DNA of 35,652 bases, taken from Planctomycetaceae bacterium. GTDB lineage: Bacteria; Planctomycetota; Planctomycetia; Pirellulales; Lacipirellulaceae. The notes beneath the pieces were generated by a model. The model saw only the letters and a list, made by a program, of their open reading frames with translations. It made no database searches and was not told where the DNA came from. The DNA lies in contig PABB01000030.1 of the NCBI GenBank assembly GCA_002702655.1, positions 1 to 35,652 of the forward strand. The letters are read 5' to 3'. The stretch's first letter is position 1, and each line of letters begins with the position of its first letter. Position numbers and translations under genes: made by a program. This document shows positions 17,691 through 26,179 of the stretch, in pieces.

Positions 17691-18278
17691 TCAGGACCGG
17701 TCCCTGTTTCTGTTTGCTTCTTTCGTCCTGACGTTCAATCGGGCCAGCACGGCCGGCAGCAGGTCGCCGATCGGCTCCGGGCCCCGCCGACGGCGTGTCT
17801 GTTGCTCCAGCACGTCGGCGACGATCTCCGCTTCGCGGCGGCAGGTCTTGTACGGCAGCTGCTCGACGGCGGCTTCCAGGTCGTTCAGCAGAGCGTCCAT
17901 GGGCGTCTGGTGCTCGTGGTGAAAGCGCCGCAGCTTCTCCAGAATCGAGTCGGGCTGCTGGAAGCACGGGTGCCGCATGGGCTGGTCCCCGCCGACGCAG
18001 GCCAGGGCCAGGCGGCTGAATCGCTTGGGGATCTTGACTCGGCTGGCGCGCTTGTCCACGCCTCGGGCGCGATCGACTTCTTCCTGGCCGCGGTAGTAAT
18101 GGCAGTGGCAGGCCAGGTTGTCTGCGACTCGAATCAGCGCGCACCGCAGACGTCGGTTGGCGTGACGGATCAGCGGTCCGGAGTCATGATCCGTTTGATC
18201 ACTCTGATAACGCGAAGGGAACAGGCCCGCGCGACCGGTGATGGCGTTCGCGTTGGCGTAGTCGGAGATGGGGCCCAT
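17691..18278 (-). pseudogene. Truncated IS110-family transposase (C-terminal part)
   Basis: The minus frame ending at the TGA at 17691-17693 carries the C-terminal transposase_20 region of IS110-type transposases. Hallmarks are GRAGLFPSRYQSDQ, GPLIRHANRRLRCALIRVADNL, YYRG and RFSRLALACVGGDQPMRHPC, then a Lys/Arg/Glu-rich tail. The N-terminal DEDD RuvC-like domain is missing. Upstream of about 18278 the frame continues open but no longer resembles a transposase, so the copy is broken there and presumably inactive. IS110 elements normally lack terminal inverted repeats, so element ends were not expected or found. Confidence 0.75.
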
Positions 18279-18787
18279 CGGCGAGGCCTCGCCGCTCCCA
18301 ATAGGTTCCGAAAGATAGGCAGATCGCTTCCTGACTGCTGCCGGTCGAATCGCCCAGCCGCCGCGACTAGAAGCAGCAGCCTGCTTGACAGTTTGTAGAC
18401 GCCATATGAATCGGGGGAGGAGTACAAGCACTCCACATGTTCGGCGTCCGCCAGGCTTCCACGCGGCGGCCCAATTCTTGCATCTCTTGCGATTCTCCCT
18501 CTGCAGGTCGTGATCCAGCGTTTCCGTTTGCGGCCAATCCCGGCGGCCTCGCCCGCCCAGACGGCGCTCGGATGTGCCCGTCCGCCCAGTCGGCTGCGAC
18601 GGACCGAGCCGATACCGCTCAGGGATCCCTCACCGGCGATCACAAGCACCCGAACTTGAGCGTGGGCACGTATCGACAGTTGAATAAACAATGTCCGGCG
18701 ACCAGCGGCGCGAAACTTGTTGCTCCGCGAAGCGAATTCGAGATGGCGGTCGCCGTCGCCCCCCCGGGCTTGCGGAAGGCGAATCCT
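18279..18787. other. Gap between the IS110 remnant and the PEP-CTERM gene
   Basis: The plus frame of the PEP-CTERM gene is open back to 18437. Its upstream part has no signal peptide and is compositionally random, so the coding start is placed at 18788. The rest shows no family similarity. The ribosome site of the PEP-CTERM gene (GGAAGG) lies at the right end. Confidence 0.35.
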
Positions 18788-19567
18788 ATGAACCGCAGAC
18801 TGATTCTCTTCACCGTCGCGGGCGCGTGGCTCGCCGTCTCTATCCCAGCGACGCGCGGCAGCGTGCTGAGTGCCTACACGACCACGTCAGAATCTACCGG
18901 TGGTCTCACGGGCAATCACCACTTGTTTGGGAACTTCTTTCCCACGGGCGACCCGGAGTCGCGGCTGGGCCTCGATACCAGCCTGATGGGTGTCTACTGG
19001 GAAGACCACCTGCCGACTGCAGAATTTCCCGCGGGGGAGACCGAGTGGGATCTGGTGTTCACCGTCAGAGCGACCCTCGATACCGCGGAAACCGGCGTGT
19101 CGATCGCCTACGACAAGTACGCCTGGAACAGCATGTCGTACCCCGTGACTGCCGTTCGATGGACACTCGGCACGGGCCTTCATACTAATTTCTTGCAGTC
19201 GAGCGGCACGGACGCCCTCTACTTCGGAACCGATCCCGCCCCCCTGGAGCCTTCGTGCCAGCTGCCGAATCCGCCGCTGCAGGATCGACCTCTGGAACCC
19301 GATGCGCTGTCGTGGTCGGCCGACATCGCCATATGGCCCCAAGGCGCCCAATACAATTTCTTGGCGGCGATCCATATCCCGCCCAGCCTGTTCGTGGTCG
19401 ACTCCCTCGGGGAGATGGCGGAGGCCGTGTTCACCCTGCGGGAACATATTTCGGTTCCGGAACCCGCCGGCTTGGTCCTGGCAGGCCTGGGCTTGCTGGG
19501 GATGTGCGTCGCCGGGCAGCCGCCGCCACGAGGCGGAAGGCTGCGGTTACCCCGGCTGGCGGTTTAG
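18788..19567 (+). CDS. PEP-CTERM sorted exported protein
   Basis: The protein has 259 residues. Residues 1-24 are a signal peptide (MNRRLILFTVAGAWLAVSIP...TRG). The body is a beta-rich 'choice-of-anchor'-like domain with many Thr, Gly, Trp and Tyr residues and no enzyme motif. The C-terminus has the PEP-CTERM signature: VPEPAGLVLAGLG at about residue 223, a hydrophobic helix, then a basic tail (RGGRLRLPRL). In other bacteria such proteins are cut and anchored or released by an exosortase and can be part of the extracellular matrix. No exosortase gene is in this window. The ATG at 18788 is chosen because the signal peptide starts there, with GGAAGG upstream. It is flanked by an IS110 remnant and a CHAT relic, a rearranged neighbourhood. 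Confidence 0.85.
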   Translation: MNRRLILFTVAGAWLAVSIPATRGSVLSAYTTTSESTGGLTGNHHLFGNFFPTGDPESRLGLDTSLMGVYWEDHLPTAEFPAGETEWDLVFTVRATLDTAETGVSIAYDKYAWNSMSYPVTAVRWTLGTGLHTNFLQSSGTDALYFGTDPAPLEPSCQLPNPPLQDRPLEPDALSWSADIAIWPQGAQYNFLAAIHIPPSLFVVDSLGEMAEAVFTLREHISVPEPAGLVLAGLGLLGMCVAGQPPPRGGRLRLPRLAV

Positions 19568-19750
19568 CCAGCCTCAGCGTCAGGGCCATCCGACCAGGGT
19601 AAGCGGGTCTTGTCCGAGATATGACGCCTTGGCGATTTGGCTGAAACCTCATCTCGACGAGGGCGGCGCATTCGCCGTAGCGAAGGAGATGTGCGAACTG
19701 CTGGTGCCCTCTCGCGACGTCAGTCTCCTCCGTGGCATTGTGCGAGGCGA

Positions 19751-20324
19751 TCACGGCTCGTCGATGAGGACGAAGCTGGCTCAGTGGAAGAAGTGGGCGG
19801 CGCCCTCCGACTCTTATCGCTCGTGAATAAACTGCCGTTGGGCGACGTTCAGCGATTCCAGCTTGCCGCGTCTGGGGGCGACACCTTCGTATTGCGGCTT
19901 TAGCAGTTCACGCATCTCAGCGTTGAGCGCCTCAGATAGGCCGCTGACAAGGGTGCAGGCGCCGGCGAATAGGAACGCGAAGCGCATTCCCCTGACCGTC
20001 AGGCCGTTTTCTGCGTCGCCGCAATTGGTGCTGCATGCGCTGAGTATCGCGAGGCCTGTGCTGCAAGGGTCGAGTTGGGCCAGATGCGGACGGTCAGCCT
20101 GCCGTTTTCCACATTCACCCCGCCGGGGATCTCCTTGTCGATTTGGTTCGCGTCAGCGCACACGAGATTCGATCGTAGAAAGGAATCTCCGACAGCCCGC
20201 AGGCTGGTCCGGGCGACCCCGCATCGCCGTGGTCGCTCAAAGGCTCAAGGCTCGCGTGAGTATCCCCGCTGGTCGGCTCCAGTTCTGGCTCGTTTTGTCG
20301 ACAGTCGCCTTGGGTGATCAGCAT
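19751..20324 (-). pseudogene. Decayed CHAT-domain protease gene
   Basis: Reading the minus strand from 20220 gives VGDSFLRSNLVCADANQ and then GGVNVENGRLTV, which matches the CHAT segment 'NPLLRSGLALAGAN...DGxLTAEE'. Near 20080 the frame shifts. The next frame reads TGLAILSACSTNCGDAENG and RFAFLFAGACTLVSGLSEA, the CHAT Cys motif (LSAC) and the 'RAFxxAGA..VVxSLW' helix. It continues LESLNVAQRQFIHER, then TAA (19814-19816), then HFFH, TGA (19781-19783), ASFVLIDEP and TGA (19751-19753). The TGA after HFFH stands where CHAT proteins have Trp in 'HPxxWAxFVL'. Upstream of 20220, a segment in another frame (LITQGDCRQNEPELEP) may be the former 'ATHG' region with His replaced by Gln. The gene is therefore dead, and not a simple copy of the intact CHAT gene at 10.6-16.9 kb, whose wording differs. 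Confidence 0.7.
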
Positions 20325-20869
20325 CGGCGTTGGCGCGGAGCATAGAGGCCCCGGAGTCGAGGGAGCCGAGGACGCTGGTCGTCAAACCGGTCTTGGACTG
20401 CTATTGGGCCAATACCATGGCGCCGCCCTTCGCAGGCAAACCTGCGCATTCTTGGCGTCATGGCCGCGATGACTCGTCCGCCCCGTCCCACCGAATGGTC
20501 TGCCCTGCGCGCGTGACCTCGACCTTCGAAACTGAAGGGCCGCCGCAAATTGTGGGAAATTCTTTCTCCCATTCCGCACACCGGTAAATCGGACCGTTTC
20601 GCCGGCGGCCTTGCCGCCGCGCGGCGAGATTCACGCCGTTCTCATGCCATTTCCAGGCTGCGCCCCGCGGCACTCCGAGGGGTCGGCCGCCGGACGATCC
20701 GTCCGTGTGCCTATCCGCCCACGGTTGCACACTTGGCTTGCACAATCGGTGCTTGCTACGGCGAATGTTGCACCTGGATCGCAACCTAGTTTTGTGCGTC
20801 TCCGTCGCCGAGCTACGCTCAGCGGCTACGGAGCGTCGAACGACTCTGGCGACAGGATGGGAGATTGCA
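20325..20869. other. Region upstream of the chemotaxis cluster
   Basis: No gene with recognisable features is seen on either strand. The left part may include older debris of the CHAT relic. The right part must hold the promoter of the che genes. TTGCAC occurs three times between 20725 and 20778, but I could not find a matching -10 box or a clear sigma-28 or sigma-54 pattern at the proper spacing. Confidence 0.35.
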
Positions 20870-21364
20870 ATGCGCGCCGAGTGGATCAATCCCTTCATTG
20901 CCGCGACTGCTACGACGTTTGAGGTGCTCCTCGAGTGCGATGTCGAACGGGGCAAGCCGCGACTTAAGAGCGCTGTTCAGCCGCAGTTTGAAATCAGCGG
21001 CCTGATGTCGATGCAAGGCGAGGCAAGCGGTTTGGTTGTCGTGAGTCTGCATCGAGACGTCGCTGTCGAGGCCACCCGATTCATCGTTGGTCACGCCAGC
21101 GGGGCGATAGACGCCGACGTCGTCGACGTCATTTGCGAAATGACCAACATGATTGCGGGGGGCGCCAACAACCAACTGGAGCAGCTCTCCATGCAGATTG
21201 GCCTGCCATCGGTCATCACTGGCAAGAACCACGTCGTCAACTACCCGTCTGGCGTCGCCACGATCACGATTCCTTGTGAAACCAAGTGGGGGCCGTTCTG
21301 CGTCGATGCCAGCATCAAAGCCCGTCCGTCCCGCGTCTTGCGCGAGCCGACGGCATCTGTTTGA
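20870..21364 (+). CDS. cheX: CheX-type chemotaxis phosphatase
   Basis: The protein has 164 residues. CheX dephosphorylates CheY-P in the cytoplasm and so ends the motor signal. The family motif E-x-x-N is present as Glu90 and Asn93 in ICEMTNMIAGGA, close to the positions in known CheX proteins. Other CheX features are the N-terminal WINPFIAATATTFEVLL helix, the GLMSMQGEASGLVVVSL strand pair and the C-terminal PCETKWGPFCVDASIK strand. The ATG at 20870 is chosen because GGGAG stands 6 bases upstream and the fold starts there. It is the first gene of the chemotaxis cluster, 25 bases before a cheY. No cheZ or cheC is visible, so CheX is likely the main phosphatase of this set. Confidence 0.85.
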   Translation: MRAEWINPFIAATATTFEVLLECDVERGKPRLKSAVQPQFEISGLMSMQGEASGLVVVSLHRDVAVEATRFIVGHASGAIDADVVDVICEMTNMIAGGANNQLEQLSMQIGLPSVITGKNHVVNYPSGVATITIPCETKWGPFCVDASIKARPSRVLREPTASV

Positions 21365-21389
21365 ACCCCGTACCGCCCGGAGACCAAGT

Positions 21390-21761
21390 ATGAAAGCCCT
21401 GATAGCCGACGATGCGCGAATGATGCGTACGATTCTCCGTCGGTGTCTCGAAGCGATTGGAGTCAAGGAAATCGTCGAGGCCGAAGACGGCGTCGCCGCC
21501 ATCGACGAGTTCCGCGCCGACCGCTTCGACATCGTCCTCACGGACTGGAACATGCCGAACAAGAACGGACTGCAACTGCTTGCCGAAATCCGCGCACTCG
21601 ATGCCCACGTGCCGGTCATCATGATTACGACGGAAGGCCAGAAAGGCCATGTGACCGAAGCGATCCAGGCGGGCGTAACTGGCTACGTCCTCAAGCCGTT
21701 CGAGCAGGACACGCTCAAGAAAAAGCTCACTGCCTACTGCCCGCGACTGACCGCATTGTGA
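21390..21761 (+). CDS. cheY: CheY-like single-domain response regulator (first copy)
   Basis: The protein has 123 residues and is a receiver domain only. The acidic pair Asp7-Asp8, the phospho-acceptor Asp52 (LTDWNMPNKNG), Thr80 (MITTEG) and Lys102 (VLKPF) are all present, so it should accept phosphate from CheA. The 'DWNMPNKNG' sequence is closer to motor-binding CheY proteins than the second copy's 'DVNMPVMDG'. GGAG lies upstream of the ATG at 21390. It sits directly after cheX, the phosphatase that would act on it. It is likely the CheY that binds the flagellar switch, but this is inferred from sequence and position only. Confidence 0.88.
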   Translation: MKALIADDARMMRTILRRCLEAIGVKEIVEAEDGVAAIDEFRADRFDIVLTDWNMPNKNGLQLLAEIRALDAHVPVIMITTEGQKGHVTEAIQAGVTGYVLKPFEQDTLKKKLTAYCPRLTAL

Positions 21762-21822
21762 GCAACGCGGCCCCCGCCGCAGGTCCATTGCCCCCGATTC
21801 AGCGCCTGGGAACGCCAATACC

Positions 21823-22131
21823 ATGACGCCCTCCTTCGCCATCAAACGGAACCGAACCCGGCCCAGCCGAGTCGTTCTCCAAAGCGAAATGAACGTTGTC
21901 GACGCCAAGGATCTGCATGAAGCGCTGATTGCGCTTCGTGACGCCCAAGCCGACGTCCGCGTCGATTGTCGCGCGGCCGAGAACGTGCACGGTGCGATCC
22001 AGCAGCTGCTGTCGATCGCTTGCCGATCGTGGCCGGGCGGGCCGCAACGGTTTGGATGGACGAACGTGCCGCCAGAACTGCAGTGGCAGCTTCCAGGCGA
22101 TGACTGCGGCGCCGCCGCATCGAAGTCCTAG
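21823..22131 (+). CDS. Small STAS-like domain protein in the chemotaxis cluster
   Basis: The protein has 102 residues. Residues about 16-70 fit a STAS fold: a VVLQSEMNVVDAKDLHEAL strand-helix, then VRVDCRAAENVHGAIQQLL, in which the Asp-x-(Ser/Cys) position and the following 'GxxQLLL' helix correspond to anti-sigma-antagonist-type proteins. The usual phosphorylatable Ser is not clear: the site reads Asp-Cys-Arg-Ala-Ala-Glu-Asn. The C-terminus from about 72 is Pro/Trp-rich. STAS proteins between cheY and cheA are known in several chemotaxis operons, with poorly understood roles (scaffold or switch). The ATG at 21823 follows cheY by 61 bases, and a second cheY follows 39 bases later. Confidence 0.65.
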   Translation: MTPSFAIKRNRTRPSRVVLQSEMNVVDAKDLHEALIALRDAQADVRVDCRAAENVHGAIQQLLSIACRSWPGGPQRFGWTNVPPELQWQLPGDDCGAAASKS

Positions 22132-22170
22132 TACAGCCGTTTCCTCGCACCTTTCAGTTGATGGTCCGAC

Positions 22171-22536
22171 ATGTCCAAGACCGCACTCGTTGTCGATGAC
22201 TCGCGATCACTGCGTTGTATGGTCCGTGAAACCCTGGAGTGGGCCGGATACTCGGTGCTTCCTTGCGCCAACGGACAAGAGGCGCTTGAAACGGTTGGGG
22301 GCCACGCCGTCGATTTCGTGATCACCGACGTCAACATGCCCGTGATGGACGGATTGTCACTCGTGCAGCGGCTGCGGACGATGCCGGATCTTGAGTTTGC
22401 TCCCATTCTGATACTGACCACCGAAGCGTCCGACTCCATGAAGAACCGAGGGCGTCAAGCCGGAGCGACCGGATGGATGGTCAAGCCGTTCAGTCCGGAA
22501 CAACTCCTGCAAGTCATCGCTCGCATTGTCGCCTAG
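22171..22536 (+). CDS. cheY: CheY-like single-domain response regulator (second copy)
   Basis: The protein has 121 residues and is receiver only. It has the acidic pair Asp9-Asp10, phospho-acceptor Asp53 (ITDVNMPVMDG), Thr83 (ILTTEAS) and Lys105 (MVKPFS). It is clearly different from the first CheY, so it is not a recent duplicate. It ends 17 bases before the CheA start, suggesting tight co-expression. Two CheY proteins with one CheA often mean a motor-binding form and a phosphate sink; which is which cannot be settled here. Confidence 0.88.
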   Translation: MSKTALVVDDSRSLRCMVRETLEWAGYSVLPCANGQEALETVGGHAVDFVITDVNMPVMDGLSLVQRLRTMPDLEFAPILILTTEASDSMKNRGRQAGATGWMVKPFSPEQLLQVIARIVA

Positions 22537-22553
22537 GCCAAAGGGAACGACCC

Positions 22554-25500
22554 GTGAACGCTAACGCGGAACGCTACCGTAAGATGTTCTTTGAAGAGGC
22601 GTCGGAACACCTGGCCGATGTCGAAGCCGGTTTGTTGGGAATGGAAAGGTCTCCCAATGATGCGTCCATGCTGGACCAGGTTTTTCGGGGCGTCCATTCG
22701 ATCAAGGGCGGCGCCGCGACATTCGGCTTGACCCAAGTCGCCGAATTCTCGCACGCCCTTGAGAATCGGCTCGACCACCTTCGTTCAACGCAATGCGACG
22801 GCGGGGCGCAGTCACTGGAGACGCTGCTGGAATCGCTAGATTGCTTAAAGGCGTTGGTGGACGCGGCACAAACGGACCAAGGTCCGTCAGTCGAACTCTC
22901 GGAGAGGTTGGCCGCGACGCAGTGCGCCCTCGATAGCGCGAGCGCCTCCGTGAGGTGCGGGGGTTGCGATCGCGCCCGGTCGCCGGCATCGACCGCCCTT
23001 CGCACTTGGCACATCACGTTCGCGCCGGGGGCTGATGCCTTTCGCAATGGCCTCGACCCGACCTTGGTGTGGCGCGAACTGGACGCGGCGGGCGAGTTGG
23101 AAGTACGTCTCGACCCAACCGGATTACCCACACTGGATCGAATGGACCCGCAAACTTGCTATTTGCGTTGGGAAGCCACGCTGAAGACCGATTGGTCCGA
23201 GAACCGCTTACGAGAAGCGTTCTTCTTCTACGCTGACGACGCCGAACTGGTAATCGCTCCCGCCGACGAGTCGCAGTCCGCGATCGCCGATACGCCTGTC
23301 TCCTTCGCACAATGGCTCGTGCAACGCGGCGTTGTCTCCCCCGAAACAATGCTCGATGCGTTGGACCTACAACACGAACAGCGCGTGCCGCTGGGGCAAC
23401 TTGCGCTTCGCATGGGGGCGATGAGCGTCAGCCAAGTGTTTGACACGGTCAGCTGGGGTTCTCGTCGCACCGAACGGTTTGGCGAGACGGCCGTCACGTT
23501 GGGCTACCTCACCCGAGCATCCTTGGCAGAGCTACTGGACGAGCAGGCCCGCCAAACTCCGTCGCTGGGCTCGATCCTGCTGCAAATCGACGCAGCGCCT
23601 GCCAAAGTGCTGCGTAGCGAGTTGGACGAGTTTCGCCGGGCCGGCGGCGCCGTCGCCGACCACGATCAATGGGCTGCCGAGCCAACGCTGCCAAGCCCTG
23701 ACGGCGAGCTTGCGTCCGAAAACGACGCGAACCAGTCCGCCCCCGTTGGCCCTGTGCCGGATGCGTCAGACGACTCACCGATCCCAGCGGTCAACTTGGA
23801 GAAGGTCAAACAGAACGGCGAACTGCTAGGCGATTTTCTTGGCGACTTCTACGAACACCTGGAAGGCGCGGAGAAGCAGATCCTGCTCATCGAAAGCAAC
23901 GCCACGGCTGAAGAACCGTTGCACGCCTTGTACCGCGCGTTTCATACCATGAAAGGCGTTGCCAGTTTCTTTGGATTGACGCAGATCACGGAGCTGGCTC
24001 ATGCCGCCGAAGACGTGCTGAATCTGGCCCGCGACGGAAAACTGCATCTCAGCGGCCCCGCTCTGGAGTTGGTGCTGGCCAGCCTCGATGTTCTCCGGCG
24101 GCTTGCGGCTGGAACGCCCGATCTGCTGACCTGCGACGAATCTCCCCCTGCGGACGCTGACGCCGCCGCGCTCATCATCCAACTAAGAGGCGTCGCGGCG
24201 GGCGAAAGTCCGCAAGCGCCGGTCGCCGCAACGACAACGTGCGCCGCGGAATCAACGGCGTCGACCGATGTCGCCAAAGTACCTCCATCAAACAGCGCGG
24301 CCCCCCGAGCTGGACACGACCTCAAGGAAACTGTCCGCGTCGATCGCAGTCGACTCGATCAACTTGTCGATATGATCGGCGAACTGGTGATCGGCGAAGC
24401 GATGGTGCGCCAGGAGATCGGCGAACGTCATCCGGGAGAAGAGGTGGAATCGGTCGCCCAGCTTGGGCGCACAGTCCGCGAGTTGCAGGAGATGAGTCTC
24501 TCCTTGCGAATGGTTCCCATCGCCGCGACGTTTCAGAAGATGCATCGCATCGTGCGGGACGTGTCCCGCAAGCTGGGCAAGCAGGTTCATTTCGAGGTCC
24601 GCGGCGAAGAGACCGAGCTGGACAAGACCATGGTCGACCAGCTCGGCGATCCGCTCATGCACATGGTCCGCAACGCGGTCGATCACGGCATCGAACTGTC
24701 GGACGCCCGCGCCGCGACGGGGAAACCGGTCGAGGGTCGCGTCGTCCTGCAGGCGTATCTGCGCAGCGGCAACTTTTACATCGAATTGTCCGATGACGGC
24801 CGCGGACTGAATCGCCAAGCCATTCTTTCCAAAGCGGTCGAGCGCGGCGTCGTCTGTCCGTCGGATTGCGAGACCATAGCGGACGCGGACGTCTGGATGC
24901 TCATCTTCGCCCCGGGGTTTTCGACGGCGGCCGAAGTCACCGATGTGTCGGGGCGCGGCGTCGGGATGGACGTCGTCAAACGGGCGATCGAATCGCTCAA
25001 CGGGTCGATCGAAATAGAAAGCGAGTATGGCCGTGGGAGCACGTTCCGCGTGCGTCTGCCGCTGACGATGGCCATTGTCGACGGGCTGTCAGTGAGTTTG
25101 GCGGACGAGACGTTCATCCTGCCTTTGGTATCCGTCGTCGAGTCGGTGCAACCGCGACCGCACGAAGTCCAAACCATCGTCGGCCGCGGAGAGATCGTCC
25201 AGGTCCGCGACGAGACCATCCCGCTGGTCCGCCTACACCGCGTTTTCAACCGGCCGGCCCGAGAACTGGATCCGGCCCGGGCCCTGGTCGTGATCGTCGA
25301 AAGCGACGGTCGTCGGCTGGCCCTGCTGGTCGACGAACTGCTGGGACAAGTTCAGGCGGTTATGAAAAGCCTGGAAACCAACTACCAAAAGGTGCCGGGC
25401 GTCGCTGGCGCCACCATTCTTGGCAACGGCGAGGTGGCGTTCATTCTGGATGTCCAAGGATTGGCCAAGCTGCACGCCAAGACTCAGTACGGAAAGCCGC

Positions 25501-25568
25501 CGGCACGGGACGCTTCCGGAGAACTCTCGACAGCGAAAGTGAGTGACTCAGTATGTCAGACAGCATGA
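22554..25568 (+). CDS. cheA: CheA histidine kinase with two HPt domains
   Basis: The protein has 1004 residues, longer than the usual 650-750. Domains in order: HPt1 (about 1-105, phospho-acceptor His48 in GVHSIKGGAATFGL); a small domain at about 150-232 (ITFAPGADAFRNGLDP ... CYLRWEATLKTDW) common in CheA after HPt; an MshEN-like helical domain at about 250-345 (FAQWLVQRGVVSPETMLDAL, repeated as FGETAVTLGYLTRASLAELL); an acidic linker; HPt2 (about 420-525, His464 in AFHTMKGVASFFGL); the dimerisation helices from 591; a HATPase domain with N-box HMVRNAVDHGIE near 706 and GRGVGMDVV near 801; and a CheW-like domain to about 985. The start is GTG at 22554 with GGGAA upstream. Its end overlaps cheW by 16 bases. 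It should phosphorylate both CheY proteins and CheB. Confidence 0.93.
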   Translation: MNANAERYRKMFFEEASEHLADVEAGLLGMERSPNDASMLDQVFRGVHSIKGGAATFGLTQVAEFSHALENRLDHLRSTQCDGGAQSLETLLESLDCLKALVDAAQTDQGPSVELSERLAATQCALDSASASVRCGGCDRARSPASTALRTWHITFAPGADAFRNGLDPTLVWRELDAAGELEVRLDPTGLPTLDRMDPQTCYLRWEATLKTDWSENRLREAFFFYADDAELVIAPADESQSAIADTPVSFAQWLVQRGVVSPETMLDALDLQHEQRVPLGQLALRMGAMSVSQVFDTVSWGSRRTERFGETAVTLGYLTRASLAELLDEQARQTPSLGSILLQIDAAPAKVLRSELDEFRRAGGAVADHDQWAAEPTLPSPDGELASENDANQSAPVGPVPDASDDSPIPAVNLEKVKQNGELLGDFLGDFYEHLEGAEKQILLIESNATAEEPLHALYRAFHTMKGVASFFGLTQITELAHAAEDVLNLARDGKLHLSGPALELVLASLDVLRRLAAGTPDLLTCDESPPADADAAALIIQLRGVAAGESPQAPVAATTTCAAESTASTDVAKVPPSNSAAPRAGHDLKETVRVDRSRLDQLVDMIGELVIGEAMVRQEIGERHPGEEVESVAQLGRTVRELQEMSLSLRMVPIAATFQKMHRIVRDVSRKLGKQVHFEVRGEETELDKTMVDQLGDPLMHMVRNAVDHGIELSDARAATGKPVEGRVVLQAYLRSGNFYIELSDDGRGLNRQAILSKAVERGVVCPSDCETIADADVWMLIFAPGFSTAAEVTDVSGRGVGMDVVKRAIESLNGSIEIESEYGRGSTFRVRLPLTMAIVDGLSVSLADETFILPLVSVVESVQPRPHEVQTIVGRGEIVQVRDETIPLVRLHRVFNRPARELDPARALVVIVESDGRRLALLVDELLGQVQAVMKSLETNYQKVPGVAGATILGNGEVAFILDVQGLAKLHAKTQYGKPPARDASGELSTAKVSDSVCQTA

Positions 25569-26053
25569 CCCTTAATCGCGCCCGCGACGCCGGCTTCACG
25601 GCGGACGCCAACCAATTCCTCACGTTTACCGTGCAGGGCGAAGAGTACGGGATCGACATTCTACGGGTGCAGGAGATCAAAGGATTCACGACGGTGCGGC
25701 CCATTCCCAACGCCCCCGCGTACGTGAAAGGCGTGATCAACCTGCGGGGGACGGTCGTGCCAATCGTCGATCTCCGCAGTCGCTTCGGCATGGATGTGGA
25801 AGCTTACAACCAGTTCACCGTGATCATCGTCGTGAGCGTCGCAGACAAGGTCGTGGGATTGATCGTCGATGCGGTCTCCGACGTCTTGAACATTCCCGTT
25901 GACGAAGTCGTTGACGCGCCGGAGATGGGCGGCGACGTCGACACGACCTACTGTGCGGGCTTGGCACGTATCGACGAGAAGCTCGTGTTGCTCTTGAACA
26001 TTGACAAGCTGATTAATAGCGAGGCAATGCAGCAGCTCGAGGCGACGCTTTGA
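25553..26053 (+). CDS. cheW: CheW coupling protein
   Basis: The protein has 166 residues and is a single CheW domain that links receptors to CheA at the inner membrane. Hallmarks are the FLTFTVQGEEYGIDILRVQEI strand pair, IPNAPAYVKGVINLRGTVVPIVDLR and VGLIVDAVSDVL. Its ATG lies inside the 3' end of cheA, overlapping by 16 bases, which implies translational coupling. There is only one CheW in the window, besides the CheW-like domain of CheA. Confidence 0.93.
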   Translation: MSDSMTLNRARDAGFTADANQFLTFTVQGEEYGIDILRVQEIKGFTTVRPIPNAPAYVKGVINLRGTVVPIVDLRSRFGMDVEAYNQFTVIIVVSVADKVVGLIVDAVSDVLNIPVDEVVDAPEMGGDVDTTYCAGLARIDEKLVLLLNIDKLINSEAMQQLEATL

Positions 26054-26179
26054 CGGGACGGCGAGACGCGTACGACCGCCTAGCCGCGATGTGATCAGCA
26101 GGACGACGCAGGTCCCATAGGGGCCTCGTGACCACAGTTTACTTACCACTTCATAACTCCAGATCCATGGGGCAGACAG

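Noticed and set aside
19580-19826. Plus-strand frame ending SDSYRS near 19826 as a small gene
   Set aside because: It lies opposite the CHAT relic, whose motifs explain the sequence on the minus strand better.
20725-20800. Possible sigma-54 or sigma-28 promoter before cheX
   Set aside because: TTGGC and TTGC elements are present but not at the required spacing, and no sigma-28 -10 box was found.
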